Positions 45,567-55,500 of a DNA stretch of 64,000 nucleotides are shown here, piece after piece. The stretch comes from Methylotenera sp. (GTDB lineage: Bacteria > Pseudomonadota > Gammaproteobacteria > Burkholderiales > Methylophilaceae). The stretch's first letter is position 1; each line of letters starts with the position of its first letter. Both the position numbers and the translations under genes were made by a program. The DNA is taken from assembly GCF_030653755.1 (NCBI RefSeq), contig NZ_JAURYU010000015.1, forward strand, positions 18,021 to 82,020, read 5' to 3'. The notes under the pieces are model-generated. The model was not told the origin of the DNA, searched no databases, and saw only the letters and a list, made by a program, of their open reading frames with translations.

Positions 45567-46814
45567 TTACTTTGCAAGACTTTGATTTAATTTCTTTAAT
45601 TGCTGATCAACAAAGCTTGAAAGCTCTGGGCTGAGCGAGTCTGTTTGTTGGGCTTTAATAAACGCTTGCTGCGCGTGTTCAAGCCTATCTGCTGCTTGTA
45701 AAGCAATACCTAAGCCCACCAGCGTGGTTGTTTTCACACTTCCAGCATTTGTTTCAAGCGATACTGCTTTCATGTAATGGGTAATGGCCTCTTCATGCCT
45801 GCCACTACGCTGTAATAATGTGGCTAAAAAAGCTTGATAGGCTGCATGGTTAGGCGCATATTGCAGCCCATGTTCTAAAGTGCTTAATGCAGTTGCTTGA
45901 TCTCCAGCACTAATTTGCAAGCGCGCTAGTGCTATACGAAACTCATTCTGTTCAGGACTAATTTGTAAGCCTGCATTTAGTACGTCTTTTGCATCGCTCA
46001 AGCGTTTATTATCTAGCAATAAACTTGCAAGGGTTAGCCTAGCCTCATGATGGGTTGGATTGAGTTCCAGTGCTTTTGCTAAATTAGCTTGTGATTCTGC
46101 CACTCTACCTTGTTGTAAATAGATAAGCGCTTGTTGATAGTAACTATTGGCATTTTGCTCAGGGCTTATTTTTTTATTGATATTAGTCTGTTGTTTGCTA
46201 GCGATGGATTGTGGGCTAAAGCCTTTGCCTACAGAGGTTGTTATGGCTTCACTTTTCTGATTTTCTTTTATTTCAATTGGATCTGTCGTTTTTTTTTCAT
46301 ACTCAATCACTGTAGGCGCTGTCATCTTTGGGGTGTTAACGACAGTGGTTTTAGCTGGTTGAGCTAAGCTCTTCTGGTCTAGGTCGTACCTAAGTGTAGT
46401 CTCAAATAAATTGCTTGGTTGCGTGTTCTGTTGTGCTTGAGAGTTAATGCTAGCCTCATTTGTGTCGTTAGGCGATGTTATTGGTGCCTCTGGTAAGGTT
46501 TCATTCGCTAACCCTTTGTCTTGAATCGTTTGTCCAAAGTTTGCAGGGTTTATCTTGGTTGTTGGGTTTTCAGTGCTACTTACACTCGCTTTATTAAACC
46601 CTAGTAAATCTTTCATACGGTTTGGCTGTTCAAGTGCAAAAAACACAGCATAAGCAATTGCAATCACAATAAATATTAGGCCAATCGTGTTAATCGCTCT
46701 GTTGTTGCTTTTCTGTGTTGATACACCAAATTGTGGCGTAATTGATGGCTGAACATCTGTGGATTTTGCACCACGTTGTTCAAGGTCTTTTAGCATTTGA
46801 TTGATTAAACTCAT
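45567..46814 (-). CDS. mshN: MSHA biogenesis protein MshN (TPR)
   Basis: A 415-residue protein that starts MSLINQMLKDLEQRGA, the family signature, followed by one membrane helix (about 40-60), a variable linker with many Thr/Gln/Asn, and C-terminal TPRs (about 225-400). It is an inner-membrane scaffold with repeats in the periplasm. It is the last gene of the msh block, 24 bases after mshM. Confidence 0.88.
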   Translation of the reverse strand: MSLINQMLKDLEQRGAKSTDVQPSITPQFGVSTQKSNNRAINTIGLIFIVIAIAYAVFFALEQPNRMKDLLGFNKASVSSTENPTTKINPANFGQTIQDKGLANETLPEAPITSPNDTNEASINSQAQQNTQPSNLFETTLRYDLDQKSLAQPAKTTVVNTPKMTAPTVIEYEKKTTDPIEIKENQKSEAITTSVGKGFSPQSIASKQQTNINKKISPEQNANSYYQQALIYLQQGRVAESQANLAKALELNPTHHEARLTLASLLLDNKRLSDAKDVLNAGLQISPEQNEFRIALARLQISAGDQATALSTLEHGLQYAPNHAAYQAFLATLLQRSGRHEEAITHYMKAVSLETNAGSVKTTTLVGLGIALQAADRLEHAQQAFIKAQQTDSLSPELSSFVDQQLKKLNQSLAK

Positions 46815-46838
46815 TGTTAGTCTTTTTGTAATCGAGAT

Positions 46839-47759
46839 TTAATATAGCTTTGGGTTGTTAATAAACATCAATAAGATAAAGCCAAATACCCCAAATAGCA
46901 TTGTCAAAGACAAGCTTCTTAGTGCTACTTTTCGCCAAGTTGACTCAATCGAACTCGTGTCGGAAACTGCTGCCAACATTTCGTGCATGCCTACTTGGTG
47001 CTTGCCTTTACCATAAGTGGCTAATAAGGATTTGTGAGCCAGTATGTTAATGAGTCTTGGTACGCCTTTTGAATGATAATACATCAAGTATAAAGCCGTG
47101 CGGCTAAACATACGGCTACCTTTATAACCTGCAATGGTGAGACGGTGGTTAAGGTAGTAGGCCATTTCATCACGGCTTAGTAAATCAAGCTGATAATCAA
47201 ATGTGATTCTTTGTTTAAGTTGCCTGATAGAAGGGTGGTTTAATTTTTCTTCCAGTTCTGGCTGCCCAAAAATAACCACTTGTAGCAGTTTTCTCTTTTC
47301 TGTTTCAAGGTTGCTTAGCAGTCGCAGTGCCTCTAGTGTTTCTATTGGCATGGCCTGTACTTCATCAAGACATACCACTACTTTAATATTGTCTCGCGCA
47401 AAGTTTAATAGGGCGTGTGTCAGTGCATTGAGTATTACATGCTGCGTTATTTGCGTATCAGTTGGTAAGCTAATATTTAGCTCTTCAGCCAATACCATTA
47501 AAAGTGATTGCGGCTCAAGGTATGGGTTGGGTACATAGGCTATTTTATAGCTTTGGTCTAAGCTAGACATAAGCTTGCGGCATAGCAATGTTTTACCTGT
47601 GCCGACTTCACCTGTGATTTTAATAAAACCTTCGCCCGTAGTCACTGCAAATATGACGGTGTTTAATGCATCTTGGTAGCTTGCAGAGGCAAAGTAATAG
47701 CTTGTATCTGGCGTAATGCTAAAGGGAAACTCATTAAGCCCGAAATGTTGCGGATACAT
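46839..47759 (-). CDS. mshM: MSHA biogenesis ATPase MshM (ExeA-like)
   Basis: A 306-residue AAA ATPase: start MYPQHFGLNEFPFSITPD, Walker A GEVGTGKT, Walker B VVVCLDEVQAMP, sensor 1 VIFGQPELEEKL, and one C-terminal membrane helix (about 280-300). ExeA relatives help secretin assembly through peptidoglycan. It lies between mshL and mshN with short gaps, as in Vibrio. Confidence 0.9.
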   Translation of the reverse strand: MYPQHFGLNEFPFSITPDTSYYFASASYQDALNTVIFAVTTGEGFIKITGEVGTGKTLLCRKLMSSLDQSYKIAYVPNPYLEPQSLLMVLAEELNISLPTDTQITQHVILNALTHALLNFARDNIKVVVCLDEVQAMPIETLEALRLLSNLETEKRKLLQVVIFGQPELEEKLNHPSIRQLKQRITFDYQLDLLSRDEMAYYLNHRLTIAGYKGSRMFSRTALYLMYYHSKGVPRLINILAHKSLLATYGKGKHQVGMHEMLAAVSDTSSIESTWRKVALRSLSLTMLFGVFGFILLMFINNPKLY

Positions 47760-47762
47760 GGG

Positions 47763-49508
47763 CTATTTATCCTCTGTTGGCGTAGGTCTTTGCATTTCTT
47801 CTATGCGTTGCTTACTAGATAACATATCGTTAGCCCAATTTTCTTGGCCTTGTACAACAGATGCTTTAAGTAGAATCACCAACTCAGATTTTGTTTTAGA
47901 AGCACCTTGTTGACGGAACGCCGCACCAATACCTTTGACATCACCTAAACCTGGTACTTTGGATTTTGAACTGGTTGCACTTTCCGTCATTAAGCCCCCA
48001 ATCACAATTACACGCCCATCACGTGTGCGGACAATACTGTCAGTTTCGCTAATGTTACTAGAGGCCAAAGGTAAGTTAATTTGACCAGCGGTTCCACCCA
48101 ATGTCACCTGTTTATTGACTGTAGATACTTGGCTAATAGAGGGGTGCATATGCAGGATGATGTTGTCATCTCTATCAATTTGCGGGGTTACATCTAGCGT
48201 AATACCAGAGAAGAAAGGTTGTAATATTACTTCTGGTACGGTAGTCGTTGCACCTACAGATGCCGTAGTATTTGATGAAATGCCTGTTACAAAAAATTCA
48301 TCTGTACCCACTTTTAGTACTGCTTTTTGGTTGTTGATAGAGGATATACGCGGGCTAGAAAGCACTTGAACATCGCCTTGTGTTTCTAAAAACGATAGTA
48401 AAGTTGAAAAGTTAGCCCCTTGCAGTGCAATGGCAAATAATGGACCACCTAATGCCGTCGTTGCTGCGTTGTTGAGCACATTGCCACCAGTAGCGGATAA
48501 GTCTCCGCTTACCAAATTGCCATTGCCACTACTTGACAGTTGTGTATTTGCGTTAATGTTACCTATGATGCCTGTATTAGAACCTCTACTACCAAATACT
48601 GACCAATTTACCCCGCTTTGAGATAAATCATTAAGTTGTACATTGATGATTTTTGCTTCAAGTATCACTTGTCGTTCAATTGATACCTGCATAAGCCGTA
48701 AGAAAGACTCAACGTTACGAACCTCACTTGGCATCGCGCGTACAACAATCACACCAGATTGTAGGTTTACAATAACACGACGGCCATTTTCATTTCCGAC
48801 AATACCGTTTAGAGAGTCTGTTAAGTCTTTCCAGAAATCATTGTCAGAAGATGTGGTAATGCTTGTACTGGTGAGTGGACGATTCATATTGTTAGCATTG
48901 CTACCAATATTGTTCGTTACTTGTGAGGCACCGCCCATATTGTTAGCGCCTTGCCTGTTATTTTGACCACCGCTAATCGAGCCAGATGTAACGCGTGTAT
49001 CGGAAGAGCCTCTACGTTGACCAACAATGTAATTTACTTGAAACACGCGTGTTTGCATTGATTGTTGCTCTATAAAAATGCGAGAGCCATCAACTTTGTA
49101 TTCGTAACCATATAACTCTCTAAGTGCATCTAAAGCTTCAAATACTGTTACATCTTTTAAGTTTACGGAGATATCGCCAGTGATATCTGGATGAACAAGC
49201 ATGCTATAGCGCGTGCCACCAACAATGCCCATTAGCACTTGGTTGGCTGGTGCATTGTTAATGACTAAATCAAAACGTTGCTCAAGCTTTTTTGCAGTTG
49301 CTTTTGGAATCTCAATTTTTAAGGGTGGCAACAGTGCATCATTGATTTCAGTTGGGGTAGGGGCTGTTGGCTTAGTTTCTGCGCCAGCTTTTAACTCATC
49401 TTTAATCGTGTTAATCGTGCTTTGGTCATGAGCCTGCATAAAGCCCGCACAGCTAGTGAGTAGCATTACAATCAATAGTGAAGATAGTCGTATTGCAATT
49501 ATCGGCAT
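47763..49508 (-). CDS. mshL: MSHA secretin MshL
   Basis: A 581-residue outer-membrane secretin: signal peptide with lipobox LLTSCAG, N-terminal secretin/TonB short domain (about 75-145), N1-like domain, and C-terminal secretin core with VQVLSSPRIS and the late VPGLGDVKGIGAAFRQ. A Gly/Asn/Ser-rich stretch (about 175-215) is inserted before the N1 domain. It forms the pore through which the pilus leaves. It follows mshK by 42 bases and precedes mshM by 3. Confidence 0.93.
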   Translation of the reverse strand: MPIIAIRLSSLLIVMLLTSCAGFMQAHDQSTINTIKDELKAGAETKPTAPTPTEINDALLPPLKIEIPKATAKKLEQRFDLVINNAPANQVLMGIVGGTRYSMLVHPDITGDISVNLKDVTVFEALDALRELYGYEYKVDGSRIFIEQQSMQTRVFQVNYIVGQRRGSSDTRVTSGSISGGQNNRQGANNMGGASQVTNNIGSNANNMNRPLTSTSITTSSDNDFWKDLTDSLNGIVGNENGRRVIVNLQSGVIVVRAMPSEVRNVESFLRLMQVSIERQVILEAKIINVQLNDLSQSGVNWSVFGSRGSNTGIIGNINANTQLSSSGNGNLVSGDLSATGGNVLNNAATTALGGPLFAIALQGANFSTLLSFLETQGDVQVLSSPRISSINNQKAVLKVGTDEFFVTGISSNTTASVGATTTVPEVILQPFFSGITLDVTPQIDRDDNIILHMHPSISQVSTVNKQVTLGGTAGQINLPLASSNISETDSIVRTRDGRVIVIGGLMTESATSSKSKVPGLGDVKGIGAAFRQQGASKTKSELVILLKASVVQGQENWANDMLSSKQRIEEMQRPTPTEDK

Positions 49509-49550
49509 GTTATTCTCGTTCAGTTCATTCTATCAATTGGAGCAAATTTT

Positions 49551-49976
49551 TTACTTGGATTGGCTTCTTTGCTTAGTAAAATCAGCCTGATTTTTTGCGG
49601 GCCGTATTTTTTTCTGTATTGAATAATCCATCGTTAATATTTTTAAACTTCTGTCGGGATTGCGTAGCACGGCTTCGCGCTCATTAAGTTTGATTAATGT
49701 AGCACCATCATATTTTTGCCCTAGCATTATTTTTTGCCCATTAATGATTGCAGCATGGTAGTTCGAACCAAGGATGATTGATTGTAACACGGGGCCGCTG
49801 AACAACTCACCACCTTGAGCGCTAGATGACTGATTATAAAAGGCTGCCGGTGGCTGTGTTGGATCCTTAAGTGTGTCGGCGGAAGCAATGTTTATCAACA
49901 ATAAATAAGTCGCGCCAGTGAGTAATCTGGACGTTTTTTTTGTTAAATACTTAAAAGTGATTAAAAGAGTCTTCAT
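49551..49976 (-). CDS. mshK: MSHA biogenesis protein MshK
   Basis: About 141 residues from the ATG at 49976, 2 bases after the mshJ stop (a start at 49994 would overlap it). Signal peptide, then DPTQPP, the typical MshK motif, and a PilP-like small beta domain. It probably links the inner-membrane proteins MshI and MshJ to the secretin. Confidence 0.83.
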   Translation of the reverse strand: MKTLLITFKYLTKKTSRLLTGATYLLLINIASADTLKDPTQPPAAFYNQSSSAQGGELFSGPVLQSIILGSNYHAAIINGQKIMLGQKYDGATLIKLNEREAVLRNPDRSLKILTMDYSIQKKIRPAKNQADFTKQRSQSK

Positions 49977-49978
49977 GA

Positions 49979-50683
49979 TTAGATACTTAACCATGCTTTA
50001 TCTAAACTTAAGGTGTATACCGTCAGTTTAAGTTGATTATTAGGATATGTTTTTGTTGATAGCTCAGCATTGTTCCAAAGAACGTGCCAATCCATTTTTT
50101 CTATCGTAGATACATAATCAAGTAAGTCTAAATAACGACCTTCAATGGTAATTTCTACAACATGCTTAAATACTGGATTTTCCTGTTGCCCTTCTTGATT
50201 AAGCGCTAGTTGTGTAGTGGGCAGGTTTGTCGTAGTAGGTTGTGCTAATAAGTATTGAGTAGGTAGTGTATTGAGTGCGATTAATTTTAGTTTGCCGTTT
50301 TTAGCTAACAAATCTCTTAGCAATTCTGGCATTTTGTCAGGGCTAATTAAGGTGATCTCTAGCTGATTTTTTGCCGTATCAATAGCGGCTAGCTCACTTT
50401 CCAGCGCTGAAATGTGCTGTTTGTTATGTGCGTTTGGGTCGATAGGCTGTTTGCTATTTAATAAATCAACTTGTTGTTGCAGATCTGATATGACTGATTG
50501 ATCTGTAGAAATTTCAGATAATAATCTTTGTTTGCTTATCGCTAATGGACTAATTAATAACATATTAACGGTGGTATATACGACCAATGCTGATGCCCCA
50601 AACACCATTAGACGTTCACGATTATTGAGCGCACCAAATTTACTAGAGAGTAATGACCATTTTTCTAGGAGTGCAGCTTTCAA
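49979..50683 (-). CDS. mshJ: MSHA biogenesis protein MshJ (PilO-like)
   Basis: A 234-residue protein with one N-terminal helix (about 28-48), a coiled coil (about 55-105) and a small periplasmic ferredoxin-like domain, as in PilO/GspM. It is part of the alignment complex with the PilN-like protein. It overlaps the gene before it by 4 bases. Confidence 0.85.
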   Translation of the reverse strand: MKAALLEKWSLLSSKFGALNNRERLMVFGASALVVYTTVNMLLISPLAISKQRLLSEISTDQSVISDLQQQVDLLNSKQPIDPNAHNKQHISALESELAAIDTAKNQLEITLISPDKMPELLRDLLAKNGKLKLIALNTLPTQYLLAQPTTTNLPTTQLALNQEGQQENPVFKHVVEITIEGRYLDLLDYVSTIEKMDWHVLWNNAELSTKTYPNNQLKLTVYTLSLDKAWLSI

Positions 50684-51438
50684 GATTTATCTCCAGTTCT
50701 CGATGCTGGTTCAACTGCAATAGAAGAATTGTCTAATGTTGACTCTAAAGAGAACTCAATATAATTAGGCAGATTTATCGTGGTTAGTGAGTTTTGTACG
50801 TTTGGCTTTCCTGTCACAGTGCTTATCTTGTCAGATTGAGCTTGAGATGTGGTGTTTGCTGCAGACGGGTTGTTGATTAAATTATCTGCTTTTGGCAAGC
50901 TAATGCTCAATCCCGAGAACAATTTACCTTTTAATGCTGGCTCATTGCTTAAGCGGTTAATATATTGAGGTACCAAGTCACTTTGAAGTGCTCTACCTTG
51001 AATGTTAAGTGTGTCTGTTTGGCTATCAACACTAAACCCTGTTAGCCACAAGCCCTCAATACTCTGTCTAGCAAATGCGCGCATCAATGCCGCGTAGCTG
51101 TTATCTGGTGTGTTGGTACTGTGGCTGAGTATCTCTAGTATTTGTTGTTGCACTTTGATTTTTTGCTCTAGTTTTGTCACTAGTTTTTCAAGCGAAGCAT
51201 CTATTTCTTGGGGGGCGTGCAATAACGCTAATGCTTTGACTTCATTTTGTGTTTTGATAAGATCATCTGCTACTTGCTGGCGCTGCAAACTAAGCGTTGA
51301 AATCTCTTTTTGCGAGTAAGTGTAATAAGCTAACAAAATAAGCACTAATGTGGCCAGCACGGCAGCCACACTGTTGAGTGTTAAAAATGGCTTTTGTTTG
51401 ATTAAAGCAATGTTGACGAGATTAATCTGTTGGTTCAC
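50680..51438 (-). CDS. PilN-like MSHA protein (MshI2)
   Basis: A 252-residue protein: one membrane helix (about 22-42), a coiled coil (about 45-105), then a PilN-like domain (about 115-180) and an Asn/Ser/Thr-rich tail. It starts with NQQINLVN, the short cytoplasmic motif that binds the PilM-like MshI. Both ends overlap neighbours by 4 bases, so it is made together with MshI and MshJ. Confidence 0.83.
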   Translation of the reverse strand: MNQQINLVNIALIKQKPFLTLNSVAAVLATLVLILLAYYTYSQKEISTLSLQRQQVADDLIKTQNEVKALALLHAPQEIDASLEKLVTKLEQKIKVQQQILEILSHSTNTPDNSYAALMRAFARQSIEGLWLTGFSVDSQTDTLNIQGRALQSDLVPQYINRLSNEPALKGKLFSGLSISLPKADNLINNPSAANTTSQAQSDKISTVTGKPNVQNSLTTINLPNYIEFSLESTLDNSSIAVEPASRTGDKS

Positions 51439-52382
51439 AGTTCGTCTCCATCACGTAATGCAGCGCCTAGGGCAGGGAAGAACAATGCTTGGGATTCTAA
51501 AGTATTAAGTTTTGCATTACCTTCAAAATCAAAAATGTCGGCTAAATCTAAACGCTCAACTTTGATATATAAATAAGAGGTTAGGTAATCATAAAAGTCT
51601 TCGCGACCAACAAACGGTGCTAACACAAGTCGATTGATGGCAAGTTGAGGGAACTGACGTTCAAAATTATCAAGCGAGCGTTGAATTTCTAACGCGAATC
51701 TTTCAAAAATATTAGACTTTTGCTCACTATTGTCACTGGAAAGTGCTTCAGTGTTTAGCTCAATTTGCCTTGCATGATATAGCGCTTTGTTTGCTGTGAA
51801 TGTGAGCAAGCCACCATTCTTGTTAATAGATAGTAATGCTAATCCACGGTTTTCTTCTTCTATATAGGCAGCTATATTTCTTTGTGCCATTTCTGGTATA
51901 TCAATGACCTCTAGTCCTAATTTAGCAGCATCAGTAAACTTCTGCATGTAGTGACCAATAAGCACATTTTTTGCGGAAACTGCATAAACATAAGATTGTC
52001 GACTCGACTTGTTGTCATCAGCTGGAATGTTAATGATATCAATAGTAGCTTGCTCAACAGGATAGTCAATCATGTCTTTTAGCTTCCAACTAATGGCTTG
52101 CTTTAGTTCATTGTCAGGGACATTAGGTTTTTCAATCTGGAATATCTGATATTCACCTTGTTTAATAAGCATGGTGCAGTGGTAGCTATCTATATCAAGG
52201 TCAATATCCGCGATGATGGATTGAACATCAAAGGCGTCTTTATTATTTACCTGAGAAAAAGTCATTTTCACCATGGGTTTATGCCCATTGTTTTTTAATA
52301 CATGTGTTAGCTGTGTACTCTGCTCTGAGGGCTCTACAGAGAGCCAGCCTTGCAATTTTTTCTTGGTAAAAAATTTAATCAT
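51435..52382 (-). CDS. mshI: MSHA biogenesis protein MshI (PilM-like)
   Basis: A 315-residue cytoplasmic protein of actin-like fold related to PilM/GspL, without a membrane helix. Typical stretches are LKQAISWKLKDMIDYP and VIDIPEMAQRNI. It recruits the PilN-like protein to the platform. It is the first gene of the second msh block, after 171 bases with a promoter candidate. Confidence 0.85.
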   Translation of the reverse strand: MIKFFTKKKLQGWLSVEPSEQSTQLTHVLKNNGHKPMVKMTFSQVNNKDAFDVQSIIADIDLDIDSYHCTMLIKQGEYQIFQIEKPNVPDNELKQAISWKLKDMIDYPVEQATIDIINIPADDNKSSRQSYVYAVSAKNVLIGHYMQKFTDAAKLGLEVIDIPEMAQRNIAAYIEEENRGLALLSINKNGGLLTFTANKALYHARQIELNTEALSSDNSEQKSNIFERFALEIQRSLDNFERQFPQLAINRLVLAPFVGREDFYDYLTSYLYIKVERLDLADIFDFEGNAKLNTLESQALFFPALGAALRDGDEL

Positions 52383-52426
52383 GAGTGTGTCTAATTGAAA
52401 CTAAAGTCTCTTATCGTTTTAAGCAG

Positions 52427-52455
52427 TATATACTACATTAAGTTGTACATTGTAA
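52427..52455 (-). promoter_or_regulatory. Probable promoter of the mshI-N block
   Basis: On the minus strand TTACAA (52450-52455) and TATATA (52427-52432) are 17 bases apart, 45 bases upstream of mshI, in the only long gap (171 bases) of the locus. The boxes and spacing fit sigma-70. Confidence 0.45.
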
Positions 52456-52553
52456 CTTATTGTAATATATGTATATATTGCCACTAAGTTAGTGGGGTAG
52501 TTATGTTTATTGGCTGGCATGTTGTCTTTAATGAAAAATGTATTGAGTGGAAT

Positions 52554-55500
52554 CTAGTAGTTTTCACGCAAGTAAATGACAGGAGTTTTGTAGATACCAA
52601 AAGTAGCACGAGCACTCGGGTTGGTATTTCCTGATCCTGTCCAATTGTATTTTAGCCAATTAGGTACGTTTGCTGTTACATCCACTGAGCCAGAGTTGTT
52701 AGTTCCTGGCGCCTTTAAGGTTAAATTGAAATTTCCGTTTCCTGGAGGCTCTCTAAATCTTTTTGACACGCTCCCAGCCGCGCTACAACCCAGGCCGCTA
52801 TTGCCAGGGTTTCCTGTATCTAATACACATATTTCACTGGGAATAAGGCCATCTGCAGGATTTGAATCAGTGAGTGCAAGGCTAACACCATTGGTGCATA
52901 CGTCATTGCTATTCAGCATCCATGAGCCATTACTCCAATACTCAGCAACAAGTGGCATCGCTAAGTCTAGTAACTCAGAACCATAAGCATTTTGTATACG
53001 CATACGTCCACTGCGTACTAGCGTGCTTCCTTCAATGCTACTCAAAGCAGAGCTAACATTATCCACATCAGTCGCGCGTAATTTAATGGTGGCTGGTGAG
53101 CTCAGTGCGCTATTAAATATATAGCTTGGTGTTGCGTTCGCAATTCCTTGTGAAAAAGCGGTAGCTGTTACGCTATTATTGAGTAGGGAGCCCGTTGTTA
53201 TTGCATTTGCATCACTCAGCGTTGTTGTTTTGGAGAAGTTAGGGGTGGTGTTTACTGAGCCATCATAATTCCGTGTCATGTTGCCAGACGCATTCATCGC
53301 TTTAACTTCTACATTAAAAGGTTGTGCAGAATAGCTAAAACTTCCAGCATCGCATCCTTGTGTCACAATCGTATCAAAATGATCAGGGACAAAGCGGCCC
53401 ACATTACCAGCGCCGTTACAAACAGTGTTAGTTGTGCCAGTATTGCCTGTTGCAGTAATGCCAGAGCCTAAATAGCTACCGCTGGCTAACGTTGCAGTGA
53501 GGTCTCCGTTGCCTACTTCAGACCATTTGAGATTGTTGGATGTTGCCACACCGTTTGTGAAAGATCCTAGCGAGCCTGTAAAACTACCACTGACAGCATT
53601 TATACCAGTAGGCTGACATTTGCTAAAAGTAAGTGATGTGCTCTCTGGCGTGCTTTCTTTGCCAAAATTAGGCGTGGTTGCGTTAGATGCATTTTTTGCT
53701 GTGACTGATGTACTAAAGTTGCTATCCGCTTTAATTGGCGGTGCGGTGGTGCCTGAGAATGTAAATGTTGCAGGTGCAGAAATAAAATTGTCTGACCCTG
53801 TCATATTTAAGCCGCCTGTCGTGATTCTTGCTGTAAGTGACATATTACCTACATCTGCGTATTGAATGCTAGCAGTTGCTACACCACTAGCATTAAAGCT
53901 TAAGTTGACTGACTGACCTGTTGAGTCACATACTGCATTCGCATTGTTTCCAGCGTTAAGTGCGCGGTTGTTAACTCTAATAGGCATAGAGCCTGTAGTT
54001 GGATTGCTGTAGTTGCAAGTGAAGTTGATATTTCTGTTTACGCTGGCAAACGCTGGCGTACATACAAGGCTATTATTCGATTTTCTAACAGCATTAATAG
54101 CTACAGTTTGGCTCGTTTCTGAAACATGATCTAACACATCAAACGCAAAGCCAGCTTCTAAGAAGGTAAGGTTACTGTCACATGTTGAACCAAACGTGTA
54201 GTCTTCAGAAACACAAATGGCACCTGCGCCAGTTCTTTCAGTAATGAAACCAGATTGTAGATTGATGTTAAGAGACTCATTGAAGCCATTAGTTAATCCT
54301 AGCGTAATACGTGATTCATTACTGAAAGTGTAATTGGCTGTGCCATTACCCATGTCGTTAACTGGATTAATTGTCGATATGCCAGACCATATGCCATGAT
54401 TGGTCGTACTAGAAATTTGCATGGTAGTACCTGCTAAGCTGAATAGGGCATGGTTTGTATCATGCGCCTCCACAATAACGCTGGCAGCATTGCAGCCAAC
54501 TACTTCACCACTATGAATAATATGAAAATGGTCCAGTGTCGTACAAGTAGGACGCACAATATTCATATCAGCTTCGGCTTGAGTTGAATTAATGTCTCTA
54601 GCGTAAATATACACTTCGTCAATTAAGCCATTAGCGCCATTAGGCGTACCATTGCTTGGGGTAATGCCAGAAGTGCGGTTATCTCCAATATAAATTGAAT
54701 TTAGATTTGCTATATTGCCGCTGGTGGTGGAGCGGAATGGTGTTGTGGTATTAGTTGTTTCTAACGCACCATCAAGAAAAATTTGTAAAACTGTCTGGTT
54801 GGTACCAGGTTTGATATTCCAGCTCACGCCTACATGGTGCCATGTATTAGCGGCAAAAGTACGGCTGGTGGATGTTTCTGCTGTTCTTACGGTTCCTGCG
54901 CTATCAGTAATGGAAAATCTGAGTCGGCCATTTGCTAACTTCATAAAAAAGAATGGTTGAGCGGCAATTCTTGTTGCATCAAAAAATGTCGCATTTGATG
55001 AGCCCGCATTCCAAGCGCTATTTGATCGATACCACAGGTTCACAGAGCCAGAGTTACCTGGTGTAATTGGCGTAGCAACTGCATCAATAGTTATGTTAGA
55101 AGTGTTGTTTGTGAAGCTTCCGCCACGGCAAAGTTTACCATTGGCAATATTGCTGACATTTCCAACAATAGAAGCGTTTTGATTATTGCCAGATGTGTCT
55201 TTAACTTCACCTGCTATGTCATCCCAAATATTTTCATCAAAACGATACTCCGCAGTTTTTGGGTCTAACTGATTGGCTGGGTACCATAAGATAGAAGTAC
55301 CATTTACAGTGTCTATAAACGCCTGATTGAACGAGTATTGTGTTGAGTCAGCAGTGTTTAGCTGTACGCCTACGGTTGCTGCAGAGCCAGTGCTGCTGCC
55401 AGTAGTGTAGTTATACTTAAAATTACCGTTAACGCCACTAGTGCTTTCATAGAGTACCACTTGAAAGTTATAGCGAGTAGTTGTGTTGTAGAGTTTTACA

